From contig JAIOZL010000006.1 in NCBI GenBank assembly GCA_021740645.1, forward strand, positions 1 through 64,000: 64,000 bases of DNA. The letters are read 5' to 3'. The stretch is from Bacteroidales bacterium (GTDB lineage Bacteria > Bacteroidota > Bacteroidia > Bacteroidales > JAADJA01). Numbering within the stretch: the first letter of the stretch is position 1; every line of letters begins with the position of its first letter. Positions 28,899-36,798 of this stretch are shown here, piece by piece. Both the position numbers and the translations under genes were made by a program. Under the pieces are notes generated by a model that saw only the letters and a program-made list of their open reading frames with translations, was not told the DNA's origin and did no database searches.

Positions 28899-31847
28899 TT
28901 ATTCGCGTGGATCAGGTTTCATAGGAAGCTTTGCCAGTTTTTCTAATGTTAAACTTGGAAAGTCAAATTCCGAAGTAACTTCACCAAGTATTAAATAAAC
29001 ACCTTTTCCTTTAAATGGATAATATTGAAGTGAATTAGGAAAATGAACCGAGTCAAAAAATTCACCTGATGCATCAAGGAAAGTCCCGAAATGCATCCAT
29101 TCTTTTTTTACGGTTTTCACATATTTAATCGTTACCAAATGCCCTACCATCCGAACTTTTTTACCTACATTGTTAATCATATCCTTAGCCAATATTTCCC
29201 CCCTGAAATCTGTCTTCAATAATTCGAAATAAGTCATGGTAACGGGGAATCCTATAAATTCAATTTCATCGTATGCATTCTCAATATTACTTTGCTCAAG
29301 TTTGGGTAAAACAAACGATTTCGGTTTCGAATAAAAAAGGCTATTGGGGGGAGATGGTTTTCCTTTATTCAAAAACATATGGGCTTCCCACAGCAATTCC
29401 TGCTTGGTTTTACCAGTAAACCGAAATGCCTCAGTCCTGATCAATATGACCAGTTGTTCAATACCGATCGGTAATCGTTTAATAAAATCTTCCAGGTCAA
29501 TAAATTCTCCATTCAGCTTTCTTTCGTGTTCTATCTCCTGCCCTATCTTATATTCAAGGTTAGCGATATGTATAAATCCAACGTAAATTTCTTTGCCTTT
29601 TATAGAAGTAGTATAAGCTCCGTGGTTTACGCATGGCAGATTGATTTTCGCCCCCTGACGGCGGGCTTCATTAAAGTAAACCCAGGTATGGTAAAATCCG
29701 CCAAAATTATTAATTACGGCGGTAATAAACTCCAGCGGAAAATAGGCTTTTAGAAACAGACTTTGGAAACTTTCTACAGCGTAGGATGCTGAATGAGCTT
29801 TGGAAAAGGAATAACCGGCAAATGAATCAATCTGCCGCCAGACCTCTTTCGTTAACTCTTCTGAGTATCCCCTTTCCTTGCAATTTGAAAAAAAACGATC
29901 GACAATCCGTTTCATCTCATCATGACCCCGGAACTTTCCACTCATCGCCCTTCGGAGCACATCTGCATCCGAAAGGTCGAGGCCGGCAAAGTGATGACAG
30001 ATTTTAATTACATCTTCCTGGTAAACCATTACACCATATGTTTCTTCCAGTTGTTCTTTCATAACTGGATGCAAATATTCAAAATCATCAGGATGGTGAA
30101 ACCGATGTATGTACTGCCGCATCATTCCTGATTTTGCTACTCCCGGTCGAATAATTGAACTTGCTGCAACCAGGCTTATATAATTGTCACATCTCAGTTT
30201 CTTTAATAAACCACGCATAGCAGGGCTCTCAATATAAAAGCAGCCAATGGTTTCCCCTCTTTTAAGCTGAGCTTTAACAGTTTTGTCATTTTTAAACTTA
30301 ATCACATCATGTACATCCACATGAATACCCCTGTTCTCTCTGATTATTTGGGCAGCATCCCTGATGTGCCCTATGCCTCTCTGACTAAGGATATCCAGTT
30401 TTTCAAAGCCAATGTCTTCAGCTACATACATATCCCATTGAGTGGTTGGGAAACCTTTAGGTGGAAGGTCGAGCGCAGTATAATAGGATAAGGGTTCTTC
30501 GGAGATTAATATTCCTCCGGCATGAATGCTTCGCAGGTTGGGAAAATCAAGCAGTTCCTGGGATATTTCATAAATTTTACGGGTTATAGAATTTTTATAA
30601 ACTTCAGTTTCGGGATTATCTACCAAAGCATCAATCTCGTTTTTTGGTAAACCATATACTTTTCCAAGTTCCCTGAATATTGACTTTCCTTTGAAGGTTG
30701 AAGTTGCCCCCAATAGAGCCGTATGTTGATGTCCATAACGTTTAAAAATATAATCCTGGACATCGTCCCTTTCTTTCCAGGAATAATCAATATCAAAATC
30801 AGGGGGACTCGTTCTTTTAGGGTTGATAAAACGCTCAAAGTATAAGTCCAGGTCAATGGGGTCAACATCAGTGATCTTCAGGCAATAAGCCACAATGCTA
30901 TTGGCGCCGCTTCCTCTGCCCACATGATAATAACCTCTGGACATAGAATAACGAATTATATCCCAGGTGATCAGGAAATATGACGCAAATCCAAGATTAA
31001 AAATGATATTTAATTCATTGTTTACCCTCCGATTGGCCTCCTTATTATTTTTATCGTAGCGATAGGCTAAACCTTCGAATGCCAGTTTGGTTAATAATTG
31101 TTTATCATCAATCACATTCCCTGTAAAGGTTTTTTTATTTTTATAGGACTTAAAATTATAATCAATCTCACACTCCTTAAGTAAATTTTCAGTATTTTTT
31201 ATAATCTGTGGATAATCCCTGTAATATCCTAAAAGTTGGTCGGTATCTAAATAATATTCATTTGGAGATGCTAACATCTCATCTTTTAAATGACTCAAAA
31301 GAATATTATTATCGATGGCCCGGAGATTTTTATGAAGTTCAAATCCTTTGTCATCTGCATAGCTTACAGGATGTTGGATAAGTAGTTTGGATTGGTCGTA
31401 TTTGTAATTGGACGTGAAAAGCTTTAACACTTCTTTAGGTTTTACACCAATAAATTCATTTTCCTTTAGTTGCTTTTTGGGGGGACCATTTAATGGATAA
31501 ACAATGTAGGCATTATTGAAGGTTTTGGGTTCTGTCGGATATTTGTCCTTATTAATATTGTGGAAGCTAACATATTCATTTAATTCACGCATTCCTTCAT
31601 TATTCTTTGCTATACCTGTATATAAATGGTGATTACCATTTTTAAACTCCATCCCTCCTATAGGTTTGATATCGTTTTTCCGGCAGGTTTTTACAAAATC
31701 AATCATTCCTGTTGAATTATTGATATCTGTAAGTGCAAGAGCTTTAATATTATATTCTTTTGCCAGCTCTATTAAGCGCTTGATCTCAAGAGTGCCATAA
31801 CGTAAACTGTAATATGAATGTGCGTTTAAATACATTAAGAGGTACAA
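28899..31847 (-). CDS. DNA polymerase III alpha-like polymerase (short DnaE, mutagenesis type)
   Basis: A C-family DNA polymerase of 982 residues, shorter than replicative DnaE (about 1160). The polymerase palm is intact, with RGSGANSI and the metal-aspartate motif PDFDID. The N-terminal PHP domain is degenerate: Asn8 occupies the first His of the usual HxH and Ile42 replaces the His of TDH, so proofreading there is unlikely. An OB domain near the C-terminus is present (VRMVGHLV). It lies 37 bases after dinB and is most likely the ImuC/DnaE2-like translesion polymerase of this locus, not the main replicase. The start may be ATG five codons in. Confidence 0.85.
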   Translation of the reverse strand: MYLLMYLNAHSYYSLRYGTLEIKRLIELAKEYNIKALALTDINNSTGMIDFVKTCRKNDIKPIGGMEFKNGNHHLYTGIAKNNEGMRELNEYVSFHNINKDKYPTEPKTFNNAYIVYPLNGPPKKQLKENEFIGVKPKEVLKLFTSNYKYDQSKLLIQHPVSYADDKGFELHKNLRAIDNNILLSHLKDEMLASPNEYYLDTDQLLGYYRDYPQIIKNTENLLKECEIDYNFKSYKNKKTFTGNVIDDKQLLTKLAFEGLAYRYDKNNKEANRRVNNELNIIFNLGFASYFLITWDIIRYSMSRGYYHVGRGSGANSIVAYCLKITDVDPIDLDLYFERFINPKRTSPPDFDIDYSWKERDDVQDYIFKRYGHQHTALLGATSTFKGKSIFRELGKVYGLPKNEIDALVDNPETEVYKNSITRKIYEISQELLDFPNLRSIHAGGILISEEPLSYYTALDLPPKGFPTTQWDMYVAEDIGFEKLDILSQRGIGHIRDAAQIIRENRGIHVDVHDVIKFKNDKTVKAQLKRGETIGCFYIESPAMRGLLKKLRCDNYISLVAASSIIRPGVAKSGMMRQYIHRFHHPDDFEYLHPVMKEQLEETYGVMVYQEDVIKICHHFAGLDLSDADVLRRAMSGKFRGHDEMKRIVDRFFSNCKERGYSEELTKEVWRQIDSFAGYSFSKAHSASYAVESFQSLFLKAYFPLEFITAVINNFGGFYHTWVYFNEARRQGAKINLPCVNHGAYTTSIKGKEIYVGFIHIANLEYKIGQEIEHERKLNGEFIDLEDFIKRLPIGIEQLVILIRTEAFRFTGKTKQELLWEAHMFLNKGKPSPPNSLFYSKPKSFVLPKLEQSNIENAYDEIEFIGFPVTMTYFELLKTDFRGEILAKDMINNVGKKVRMVGHLVTIKYVKTVKKEWMHFGTFLDASGEFFDSVHFPNSLQYYPFKGKGVYLILGEVTSEFDFPSLTLEKLAKLPMKPDPRE

Positions 31848-31884
31848 AATTCTAATTCCTAAAACTTAAATCTATATCTTACAG

Positions 31885-33075
31885 CTATGTCCTTACCTGG
31901 AACATTTGCTGTTGAATTTCCTTCGTAGCATGCATTCCTGCCGCTCTTCTTATAGCTTTACTTCCAAACCTCAACCTGATCTTGTCCATGGCTTGATATA
32001 AGCTTGTCATTTCGGGGGTATCTTCAAACATATTTAACTGCTGAGCCCCCTGAACCAGGGAACTGAACTTTACCCCGATCAAACGGATTAGCATTCTTCG
32101 GGTGTATAGTCTGTCGAACAACTCGAGAGCAGTGTTTAATAAAATATGATCGAAAGAGGTGTAGGAAATATGTCGTTGTAAGGTATGAGTATCAAAGTTT
32201 GAATACCTGATCTTGACCGTTATACATGATGTCAGTTTTTGTTCCTTACGCAATTGAAATGCAATTTTCTCCACCATCCCGATCAGGATATTCTTAAGCA
32301 TCTTTACATCGATGGTGTCATTCTCAAAAGTTCGCTCAGTACCTATGGATTTTCTTTCAGAGTATTGCTGTACCGGAGTAGGATCAATACCATTCGCCTT
32401 TTTCCATACCACTGAACCATTTTTCCCCATTACCCTTTCGATCATCTCTTTTGGGATATCCCTCAATGTTCTGATATAAGAAATTCCCATCGATCTTAAT
32501 AAATGGTACGATTTCTTGCCTATCATCGGGATTTTACGAATTGAAAGCGGATCAAGAAAGGGGTGAATACCTTGAACCGGGACCTGAAGCAAGCCATTTG
32601 GTTTTGCCTCCCCGGTTGCAATCTTCGATATGGTTTTATTCACTGAAATACCAAAAGAAATTGGTAAACCGGTTTCATGGATGATCTTTTCACGTAATTC
32701 CTGCGACCACTTCAGATTACCAAAAAACCGGTCCATCCCACTAATGTCCAGGTAATGCTCATCAATGGAAGCTTTTTCGTAAACCGGGGTTCTTTCGGCA
32801 ATAATCTCAGTAACCATTTTTGAATACTTGCTATACTGATCCATGTCGCCCCTGATCACTATCGCATGATCACATAATATTCTCGCCATTTTCATAGGCA
32901 TGGCCGAATGGACACCAAATTGTCTGGCTTCATAACTACAGGAAGCAACCACTCCCCTGTCGGAAGTACCCCCTATGATGATGGGTTTCCCTATCAGGCT
33001 GGAATTCATAAGCCTTTCAACAGATACAAAAAAAGTATCCAGGTCAAGGTGAACGATACAACGGTTTGTATTCAT
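31885..33075 (-). CDS. dinB: DNA polymerase IV (Y-family translesion polymerase)
   Basis: 396 residues with the Y-family motifs HLDLDTFFVSVE and SIDEHYLDIS containing the metal-binding Asp and Glu. A C-terminal QQLNMFED is a good beta-clamp-binding motif, so the enzyme is expected to be recruited to stalled forks. It lies 37 bases before the short DnaE gene, and the two would be co-transcribed. In the phylum this pair is typically damage-induced with a LexA-like regulator, which is present 1.5 kb away. Confidence 0.94.
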   Translation of the reverse strand: MNTNRCIVHLDLDTFFVSVERLMNSSLIGKPIIIGGTSDRGVVASCSYEARQFGVHSAMPMKMARILCDHAIVIRGDMDQYSKYSKMVTEIIAERTPVYEKASIDEHYLDISGMDRFFGNLKWSQELREKIIHETGLPISFGISVNKTISKIATGEAKPNGLLQVPVQGIHPFLDPLSIRKIPMIGKKSYHLLRSMGISYIRTLRDIPKEMIERVMGKNGSVVWKKANGIDPTPVQQYSERKSIGTERTFENDTIDVKMLKNILIGMVEKIAFQLRKEQKLTSCITVKIRYSNFDTHTLQRHISYTSFDHILLNTALELFDRLYTRRMLIRLIGVKFSSLVQGAQQLNMFEDTPEMTSLYQAMDKIRLRFGSKAIRRAAGMHATKEIQQQMFQVRT

Positions 33076-33392
33076 TAGAGAATTTGAAAATTTGTTAGAT
33101 TTAGATAATGAGATCTTTTACAATGCATTCGTAAAAATTCAAAACCCGAAAAAGCTAAATACTTTCTTGATTCGATTAAACCTATTAGCATATTTACATT
33201 TTACCCTTTTAATCTATTTCTTCATGAATAAAATATTTCATTTTTTTCTTGACTTTATAGTTTCTTTTATATTACCTTTGATCATTATTTAAACAAATTA
33301 ATGATTACAATATAAGCATATATTTAATAACAACAAATTATTTTTTTATTGTAATTATAAAAAGGTCGATAAGTAATTGAAAAACAACAGAA
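33076..33392. other. AT-rich intergenic region, dinB promoter side
   Basis: No gene is supported here. The region must hold the dinB promoter and possibly an operator for the nearby LexA-like repressor. I see an inverted repeat (12 bp at 33301-33312 with 33347-33358, one mismatch), but in such AT-rich DNA this may be chance. No TAnnTTTG box before dinB is convincing. A 66-codon hydrophobic frame starting TTG at 33092 is not credible. Confidence 0.4.
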
Positions 33393-33803
33393 ATGAATAC
33401 ATATAAAAATTTAGAGATATATCAGGAAGCATTTAACCTTGCTATAAAAGTTTACCGCTTAAATGTTACATTAACGGTAACAGCATTGCTCAACCAGGGA
33501 AACAGGTTAAGATGGACATCTTTAAAAATTAAGGATCTGATAGCAGAAGGCTTTTCAGGAAGTAAAAGTGATGAAGAGGTTATTAAGGTTTTAAACCACA
33601 TTCTGAACCTAAACAATGAGGTACTCATGCTCCTGAAAAAAATTAAGTTGCAAAACAATAACAATAAACAAATTCCTGAATTCATTAAAGGATACCGGCA
33701 ATTGAGCCAAAAAGTAAGAGCACATATTTATTCATTAAGTAGTACAAAGAATGATTATGTTATTCCCTTTCCTGAAAGTGTAATGATGGATATGGCCGGG
33801 TGA
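33393..33803 (+). CDS. Four-helix-bundle protein (S23/avd-like)
   Basis: 136 residues, all helical, with the family's pattern of YKNLEIYQEAFNLA near the start and DLIAEGF in the middle, as in the four-helix-bundle proteins named after 23S rRNA intervening-sequence proteins. Members include the avd accessory protein of diversity-generating retroelements, but no reverse transcriptase is present here. It sits directly before the RAYT transposase and its hairpins, and the tandem is the likely unit. Its molecular role is unknown. Confidence 0.75.
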   Translation: MNTYKNLEIYQEAFNLAIKVYRLNVTLTVTALLNQGNRLRWTSLKIKDLIAEGFSGSKSDEEVIKVLNHILNLNNEVLMLLKKIKLQNNNNKQIPEFIKGYRQLSQKVRAHIYSLSSTKNDYVIPFPESVMMDMAG

Positions 33804-33815
33804 TAAAGGCTAAAA

Positions 33816-33835
33816 CCATGACCTGAAGACCATGG
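33816..33835 (+). repeat. REP-like hairpin, loop CCTGAAGA
   Basis: Stem CCATGA/CCATGG (5 pairs plus an A-C mismatch) closes the loop CCTGAAGA (33822-33829). It is one of four hairpins around the RAYT gene that share the CCTGAAG loop but not the stem sequence. It lies 12 bases after the stop of the four-helix-bundle gene. Confidence 0.65.
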
Positions 33836-33861
33836 TAACTCAAAGACAAAATTAGGTTAAC

Positions 33862-33907
33862 TGAGTTGCCCAGGCCTTCATGAGTTGCCCAGGCCTTTAG
33901 GCCTGGG
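33862..33907. repeat. Two 19-bp units and REP-like hairpin upstream of RAYT
   Basis: Two copies of the 19-bp unit TGAGTTGCCCAGGCCTTCA (33862-33880 and 33881-33899, the second with TTTA at its end) run into a hairpin. Its CCCAGG (33888-33893) pairs with CCTGGG (33902-33907), and on the minus strand the loop reads CCTAAAGG. The RAYT ATG follows 17 bases later. The same 19-bp unit and hairpin occur as a longer array after the RAYT gene, so the transposase gene is bracketed. Confidence 0.8.
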
Positions 33908-33924
33908 AGTAAAAGAGTAAAAAC

Positions 33925-34335
33925 ATGTCGTACGTAAAAATTTGGATACATACAGTTTGGACAACAAAAGACAGGGAAGAATTCCTGATAAAAGAAGTTA
34001 GAAAAAAGGTATTTACCCATATTCGTGAGTATGCAAGGGAAAATGGTATTTGTATTGATTATATAAATGGTTTTATTAATCATGTTCATTGTCTTATTTC
34101 ATTGAAAGCAGATCAATGCTTATCTGATGTAGTAAATAGGATAAAAGGTGAATCATCGTTTTGGGTTAATACTAATAAGTTAACAACTAAGAAATTTGGG
34201 TGGCAAAATAAATATTATGCTGAATCACTAAGTAAGCAAGATATAAATAGAGTAAGGGAATATATTAAAAATCAGGAAGAGCATCATTTAAAACAAAGTT
34301 TACAAGAGGAATTGGGAGCCTGGGTTGGAACTTAA
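33925..34335 (+). CDS. REP-associated tyrosine transposase (RAYT, IS200/IS605 Y1 type)
   Basis: 136 residues of the HUH endonuclease fold. The HUH motif is visible as NHVHCLIS, the catalytic tyrosine region as NKYYAESLS, and the C-terminus has the INRVREYIKNQEEHH pattern common in Y1 transposases. Y1 enzymes nick and join single-stranded DNA at hairpins, and RAYTs act on REP palindromes. No TnpB is present and no IS200 ends are defined; the flanking CCTGAAG hairpins and 19-bp repeats are the likely substrate. I infer a REPtron-like element. Catalytic residues look intact. Confidence 0.85.
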   Translation: MSYVKIWIHTVWTTKDREEFLIKEVRKKVFTHIREYARENGICIDYINGFINHVHCLISLKADQCLSDVVNRIKGESSFWVNTNKLTTKKFGWQNKYYAESLSKQDINRVREYIKNQEEHHLKQSLQEELGAWVGT

Positions 34336-34351
34336 AATCATCAGCCGGTAT

Positions 34352-34371
34352 CCGCGGCCTGAAGTCCGCGG
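34352..34371 (+). repeat. REP-like hairpin, loop CCTGAAGT
   Basis: Perfect 6-bp stem CCGCGG/CCGCGG around the loop CCTGAAGT (34358-34365), located 16 bases after the RAYT stop. Compared with the hairpin at 33816-33835, the loop is conserved while both stem arms have changed together. The sequence after the stem, AAACTCA, resembles TAACTCA after the other one. Confidence 0.7.
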
Positions 34372-34413
34372 AAACTCAGTGGGAACTTGCAAGCTGTGTT
34401 GAAAGGAGCTGCT

Positions 34414-34535
34414 TAAGTTGTCCGGCCTTTTATGAACTTCCCAGGCCTTCATGAGTTGCCCAGGCCTTCATGAGTTGCCCAGGCCTTCATGAGTTGCCCA
34501 GGCCTTCATGAGTTGCCCAGGCCTTCAGGCCTGGG
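34414..34535. repeat. Six-unit 19-bp tandem array ending in REP-like hairpin
   Basis: Six contiguous 19-bp units start at 34414, 34433, 34452, 34471, 34490 and 34509. The last four are identical (TGAGTTGCCCAGGCCTTCA), the second has three changes and the first four, so decay increases away from the hairpin. The array ends in CCCAGG...CCTGGG (34516-34535), whose minus-strand loop is CCTGAAGG. The same unit occurs twice upstream of RAYT. It is not CRISPR: units are directly abutting with no spacers. The LexA-like gene starts 25 bases after the end of the array. Confidence 0.85.
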
Positions 34536-34559
34536 ATAAAAAATTAAAATAACAAAGAA

Positions 34560-35360
34560 ATGTATTTCAATAGCAACATTAAATTTTTAAGAAAAAGAAA
34601 AGGCCGCACACAGGATGATGTGGCATTTTCATTAGACATGAAACGTTCTACTCTTAGCGGATATGAAAACGAGGTAGCAAAACCAAGCGTAGAAGTATTG
34701 CTTGCCTTTTCTGATTATTTTAAACTTTCAGTGGATACCCTGATAAAAATTGATTTAACCTCTTTGCCCGAAAGTCAGCTGGTTCAGCTTGAGCGGGGTT
34801 ATGATGTGTATATCAAAGGAAGTAGTTTAAGGGTTTTGGCTACAACTGTTGATAATGAGAATGAAGAGAATATAGAATTGGTTTCAGAAAAGGCAAAAGC
34901 CGGATATACCAGTGGCTTTTCAGATCCTGAGTACATTAAGGTATTACCTACCTTTAAACTTCCCTTTTTATCGCGTGAACGAAAATACCGCACCTTTCAG
35001 ATCAGCGGGGATTCAATGTTACCCATTCCTGATAAATCCTTTGTTACAGGAGAGTATATTGATAACTGGAACTTCGTTAAAGATGGACAACCCTGTATCA
35101 TACTTACAATGGATGATGGCATTGTTTTTAAAATTGTTGAGAATAAGATTCAAAATGAGGGAAAGATAAAATTATATTCACTCAATACTCTATACGAACC
35201 TTATGAAATTGACGTAAAAGATGTAAAAGAAATTTGGAAATTTGTAAATTACATCAGCTCTGAAATGCCTGACAGAAATATCGAAAAAGATGAACTGGTA
35301 AGTGAGATGAAGGCTTTAAGGCAGGAGGTTAGAGCAATACAGATGAAGTTGAATATTTGA
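34560..35360 (+). CDS. LexA-like XRE/S24 family repressor
   Basis: 266 residues. An N-terminal helix-turn-helix (about 5-60) precedes a peptidase S24 domain (about 120-235). The auto-cleavage site Ala114-Gly115 lies in KAKAGYTSG, and the catalytic dyad is Ser152 (GDSMLP) and Lys191 (VFKIV). RecA-stimulated self-cleavage of the type seen in LexA is therefore expected. Bacteroidota often lack canonical LexA and use such proteins for the SOS response. The gene is read away from dinB and dnaE with a four-gene mutagenesis/repair layout split by a mobile element. No operator was identified. Confidence 0.85.
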   Translation: MYFNSNIKFLRKRKGRTQDDVAFSLDMKRSTLSGYENEVAKPSVEVLLAFSDYFKLSVDTLIKIDLTSLPESQLVQLERGYDVYIKGSSLRVLATTVDNENEENIELVSEKAKAGYTSGFSDPEYIKVLPTFKLPFLSRERKYRTFQISGDSMLPIPDKSFVTGEYIDNWNFVKDGQPCIILTMDDGIVFKIVENKIQNEGKIKLYSLNTLYEPYEIDVKDVKEIWKFVNYISSEMPDRNIEKDELVSEMKALRQEVRAIQMKLNI

Positions 35361-35405
35361 TAAATATAAAATAGAAAAGGATTTTGGAAAAGTCTTATAG
35401 ATAAA

Positions 35406-35442
35406 CCTTGAATCCAAAACCTTGAATCTTGAACTTTGATTC
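35406..35442 (+). repeat. Three 14-bp-phased repeats before the exonuclease gene
   Basis: CCTTGAATC occurs at 35406-35414 and 35420-35428, and CTTTGATTC at 35434-35442, exactly 14 bases apart each time. The array ends 6 bases before the ATG of the exonuclease gene. It could be a slippage product or a binding site; nothing in the sequence decides. Confidence 0.5.
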
Positions 35443-35448
35443 TTTTTG

Positions 35449-36798
35449 ATGTACTCTATTATAGATATTGAAACTACGGGGCTTAGTCCGAAAAGAGAAA
35501 AAATTACCGAAATTGCCATTTATGTTCATGATGGGGAAAAGGTTGTGGATGAATTTTCTTCGCTTATAAATCCGGAGGTGGATATTCCCTATCGTATCAC
35601 ACAGATTACTGGGATAGATAATAGAATGGTTAAAAAATCACCTAAATTTTATGAAGTAGCCAAACGTATTATTGAGATGACAGAAAATACCATTTTTGTG
35701 GGTCATAATGTTCATTTTGATTACAATTTTATAAGAAAAGAATTTCTCGAATTTGGCTATGATTATCAACGTAAGAAAATATGTACAGCCAAACTTTCCC
35801 GAAAGTTATTACCCGGGCGCAGATCCTATTCTCTGGGGAAACTATGCAATGAACTTGGAATTGAAAACCCACACCGTCATCGGGCTTTTGGAGATGCAAC
35901 AGCCACCACAAGGCTTTTCGAGATATTGATGAAAGTGGAGAAAAACATTGAAGCCGTATCTTTGCGCGAACTTAATACCAATCTCGATAGGGATATTATT
36001 CGCAAATTACCCCAAGAACCCGGTGTATATTATTTTTACAATAACGAAGGAGAGTTAATCTATGTAGGTAAAAGCAAGAATGTACATGACCGAGTATTGT
36101 CCCATTTATCAAATAATTCTTCGAAGAGGGCAATTGAAATGAGAAACCAGATTTCAGATATCGGTTATGAGCTTACTGGTAATGAACTTATTGCCTTGTT
36201 GCTTGAATCCGATGAAATCAAGAAACATTTGCCCCGGTACAACCGTGCCCAACGTCGAAGCAATTCTCAATGGGGCTTATACTATAATAAAGATGAGAAT
36301 GGCTATTTACGTCTTAAAATCCAGCATAACGATCGTGATGAATTACCCCTTACCACTTTTAATTCTTTGCAGGCAGCAAAAAACCATGTTTTTACATTAG
36401 TTGAAGCATTTAATCTCTGTCAGAAATTCTGTGGCTTATATGATGCAATGGGGGCATGTTTTCATTATAATCTGAAACAGTGCAATGGGGCCTGTATAGG
36501 CGAAGAATCTCCTGGTAGTTATAATCTTCGTGTATTGCAAGCAACAGAGCCATATCGGTTTGATAAAAAAAACTTTCTGATTGTAGACCGGGGAAGATCA
36601 GATGGTGAAAAATCTCTGATCGGTGTTGAGAATGGTAAATATCTTGGATTTGGTTACATTAACTTTGAACTAAACGGAAATCTTAATATTGAGGATTTAA
36701 AAAGCAGCATAAAAAAATACCCTGATAATCGCGATGTGCAGCAAATTATCAGGGGATATATTAAAAGAAACAAAGCATTAAAAATGGTCGACTTTTAA
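35449..36798 (+). CDS. DnaQ-like exonuclease fused to GIY-YIG nuclease
   Basis: About 449 residues from the ATG at 35449; a TTG one codon earlier is also in frame. The first ~160 residues are a DEDDh 3'-5' exonuclease with DIETTG, HNVHFD and HRAFGD supplying the acidic and histidine ligands. Residues 190-275 form a UvrC/Cho-like GIY-YIG nuclease (EPGVYYFYN...LIYVGKSKN). The remainder includes several Cys (KFCGLYDAMGACFHYNLKQC) that could bind metal. The fusion would excise and degrade damaged DNA. It follows the LexA-like gene on the same strand, 88 bases on, and probably belongs to the same damage response. Confidence 0.87.
   Translation: MYSIIDIETTGLSPKREKITEIAIYVHDGEKVVDEFSSLINPEVDIPYRITQITGIDNRMVKKSPKFYEVAKRIIEMTENTIFVGHNVHFDYNFIRKEFLEFGYDYQRKKICTAKLSRKLLPGRRSYSLGKLCNELGIENPHRHRAFGDATATTRLFEILMKVEKNIEAVSLRELNTNLDRDIIRKLPQEPGVYYFYNNEGELIYVGKSKNVHDRVLSHLSNNSSKRAIEMRNQISDIGYELTGNELIALLLESDEIKKHLPRYNRAQRRSNSQWGLYYNKDENGYLRLKIQHNDRDELPLTTFNSLQAAKNHVFTLVEAFNLCQKFCGLYDAMGACFHYNLKQCNGACIGEESPGSYNLRVLQATEPYRFDKKNFLIVDRGRSDGEKSLIGVENGKYLGFGYINFELNGNLNIEDLKSSIKKYPDNRDVQQIIRGYIKRNKALKMVDF

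Noticed and set aside
33092-33292. A 66-codon hydrophobic frame between dinB and the four-helix-bundle gene.
   Set aside because: TTG start, no ribosome binding site, and its composition is what AT-rich DNA gives by chance.
33301-33358. Inverted repeat ATGATTACAATA/TATTGTAATTAT as a possible LexA-type operator.
   Set aside because: The 34-base gap between arms and the AT-rich setting make it weak; no copy was seen before the repressor gene.
33393-34335. A diversity-generating retroelement, because of the avd-like protein.
   Set aside because: No reverse transcriptase, template repeat or variable protein is present; the RAYT context explains the locus better.
34433-34535. Possible CRISPR array from the repeated 19-bp unit.
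   Set aside because: The units abut directly with no spacers, and no cas gene is near. It is a tandem repeat tied to the RAYT hairpins.
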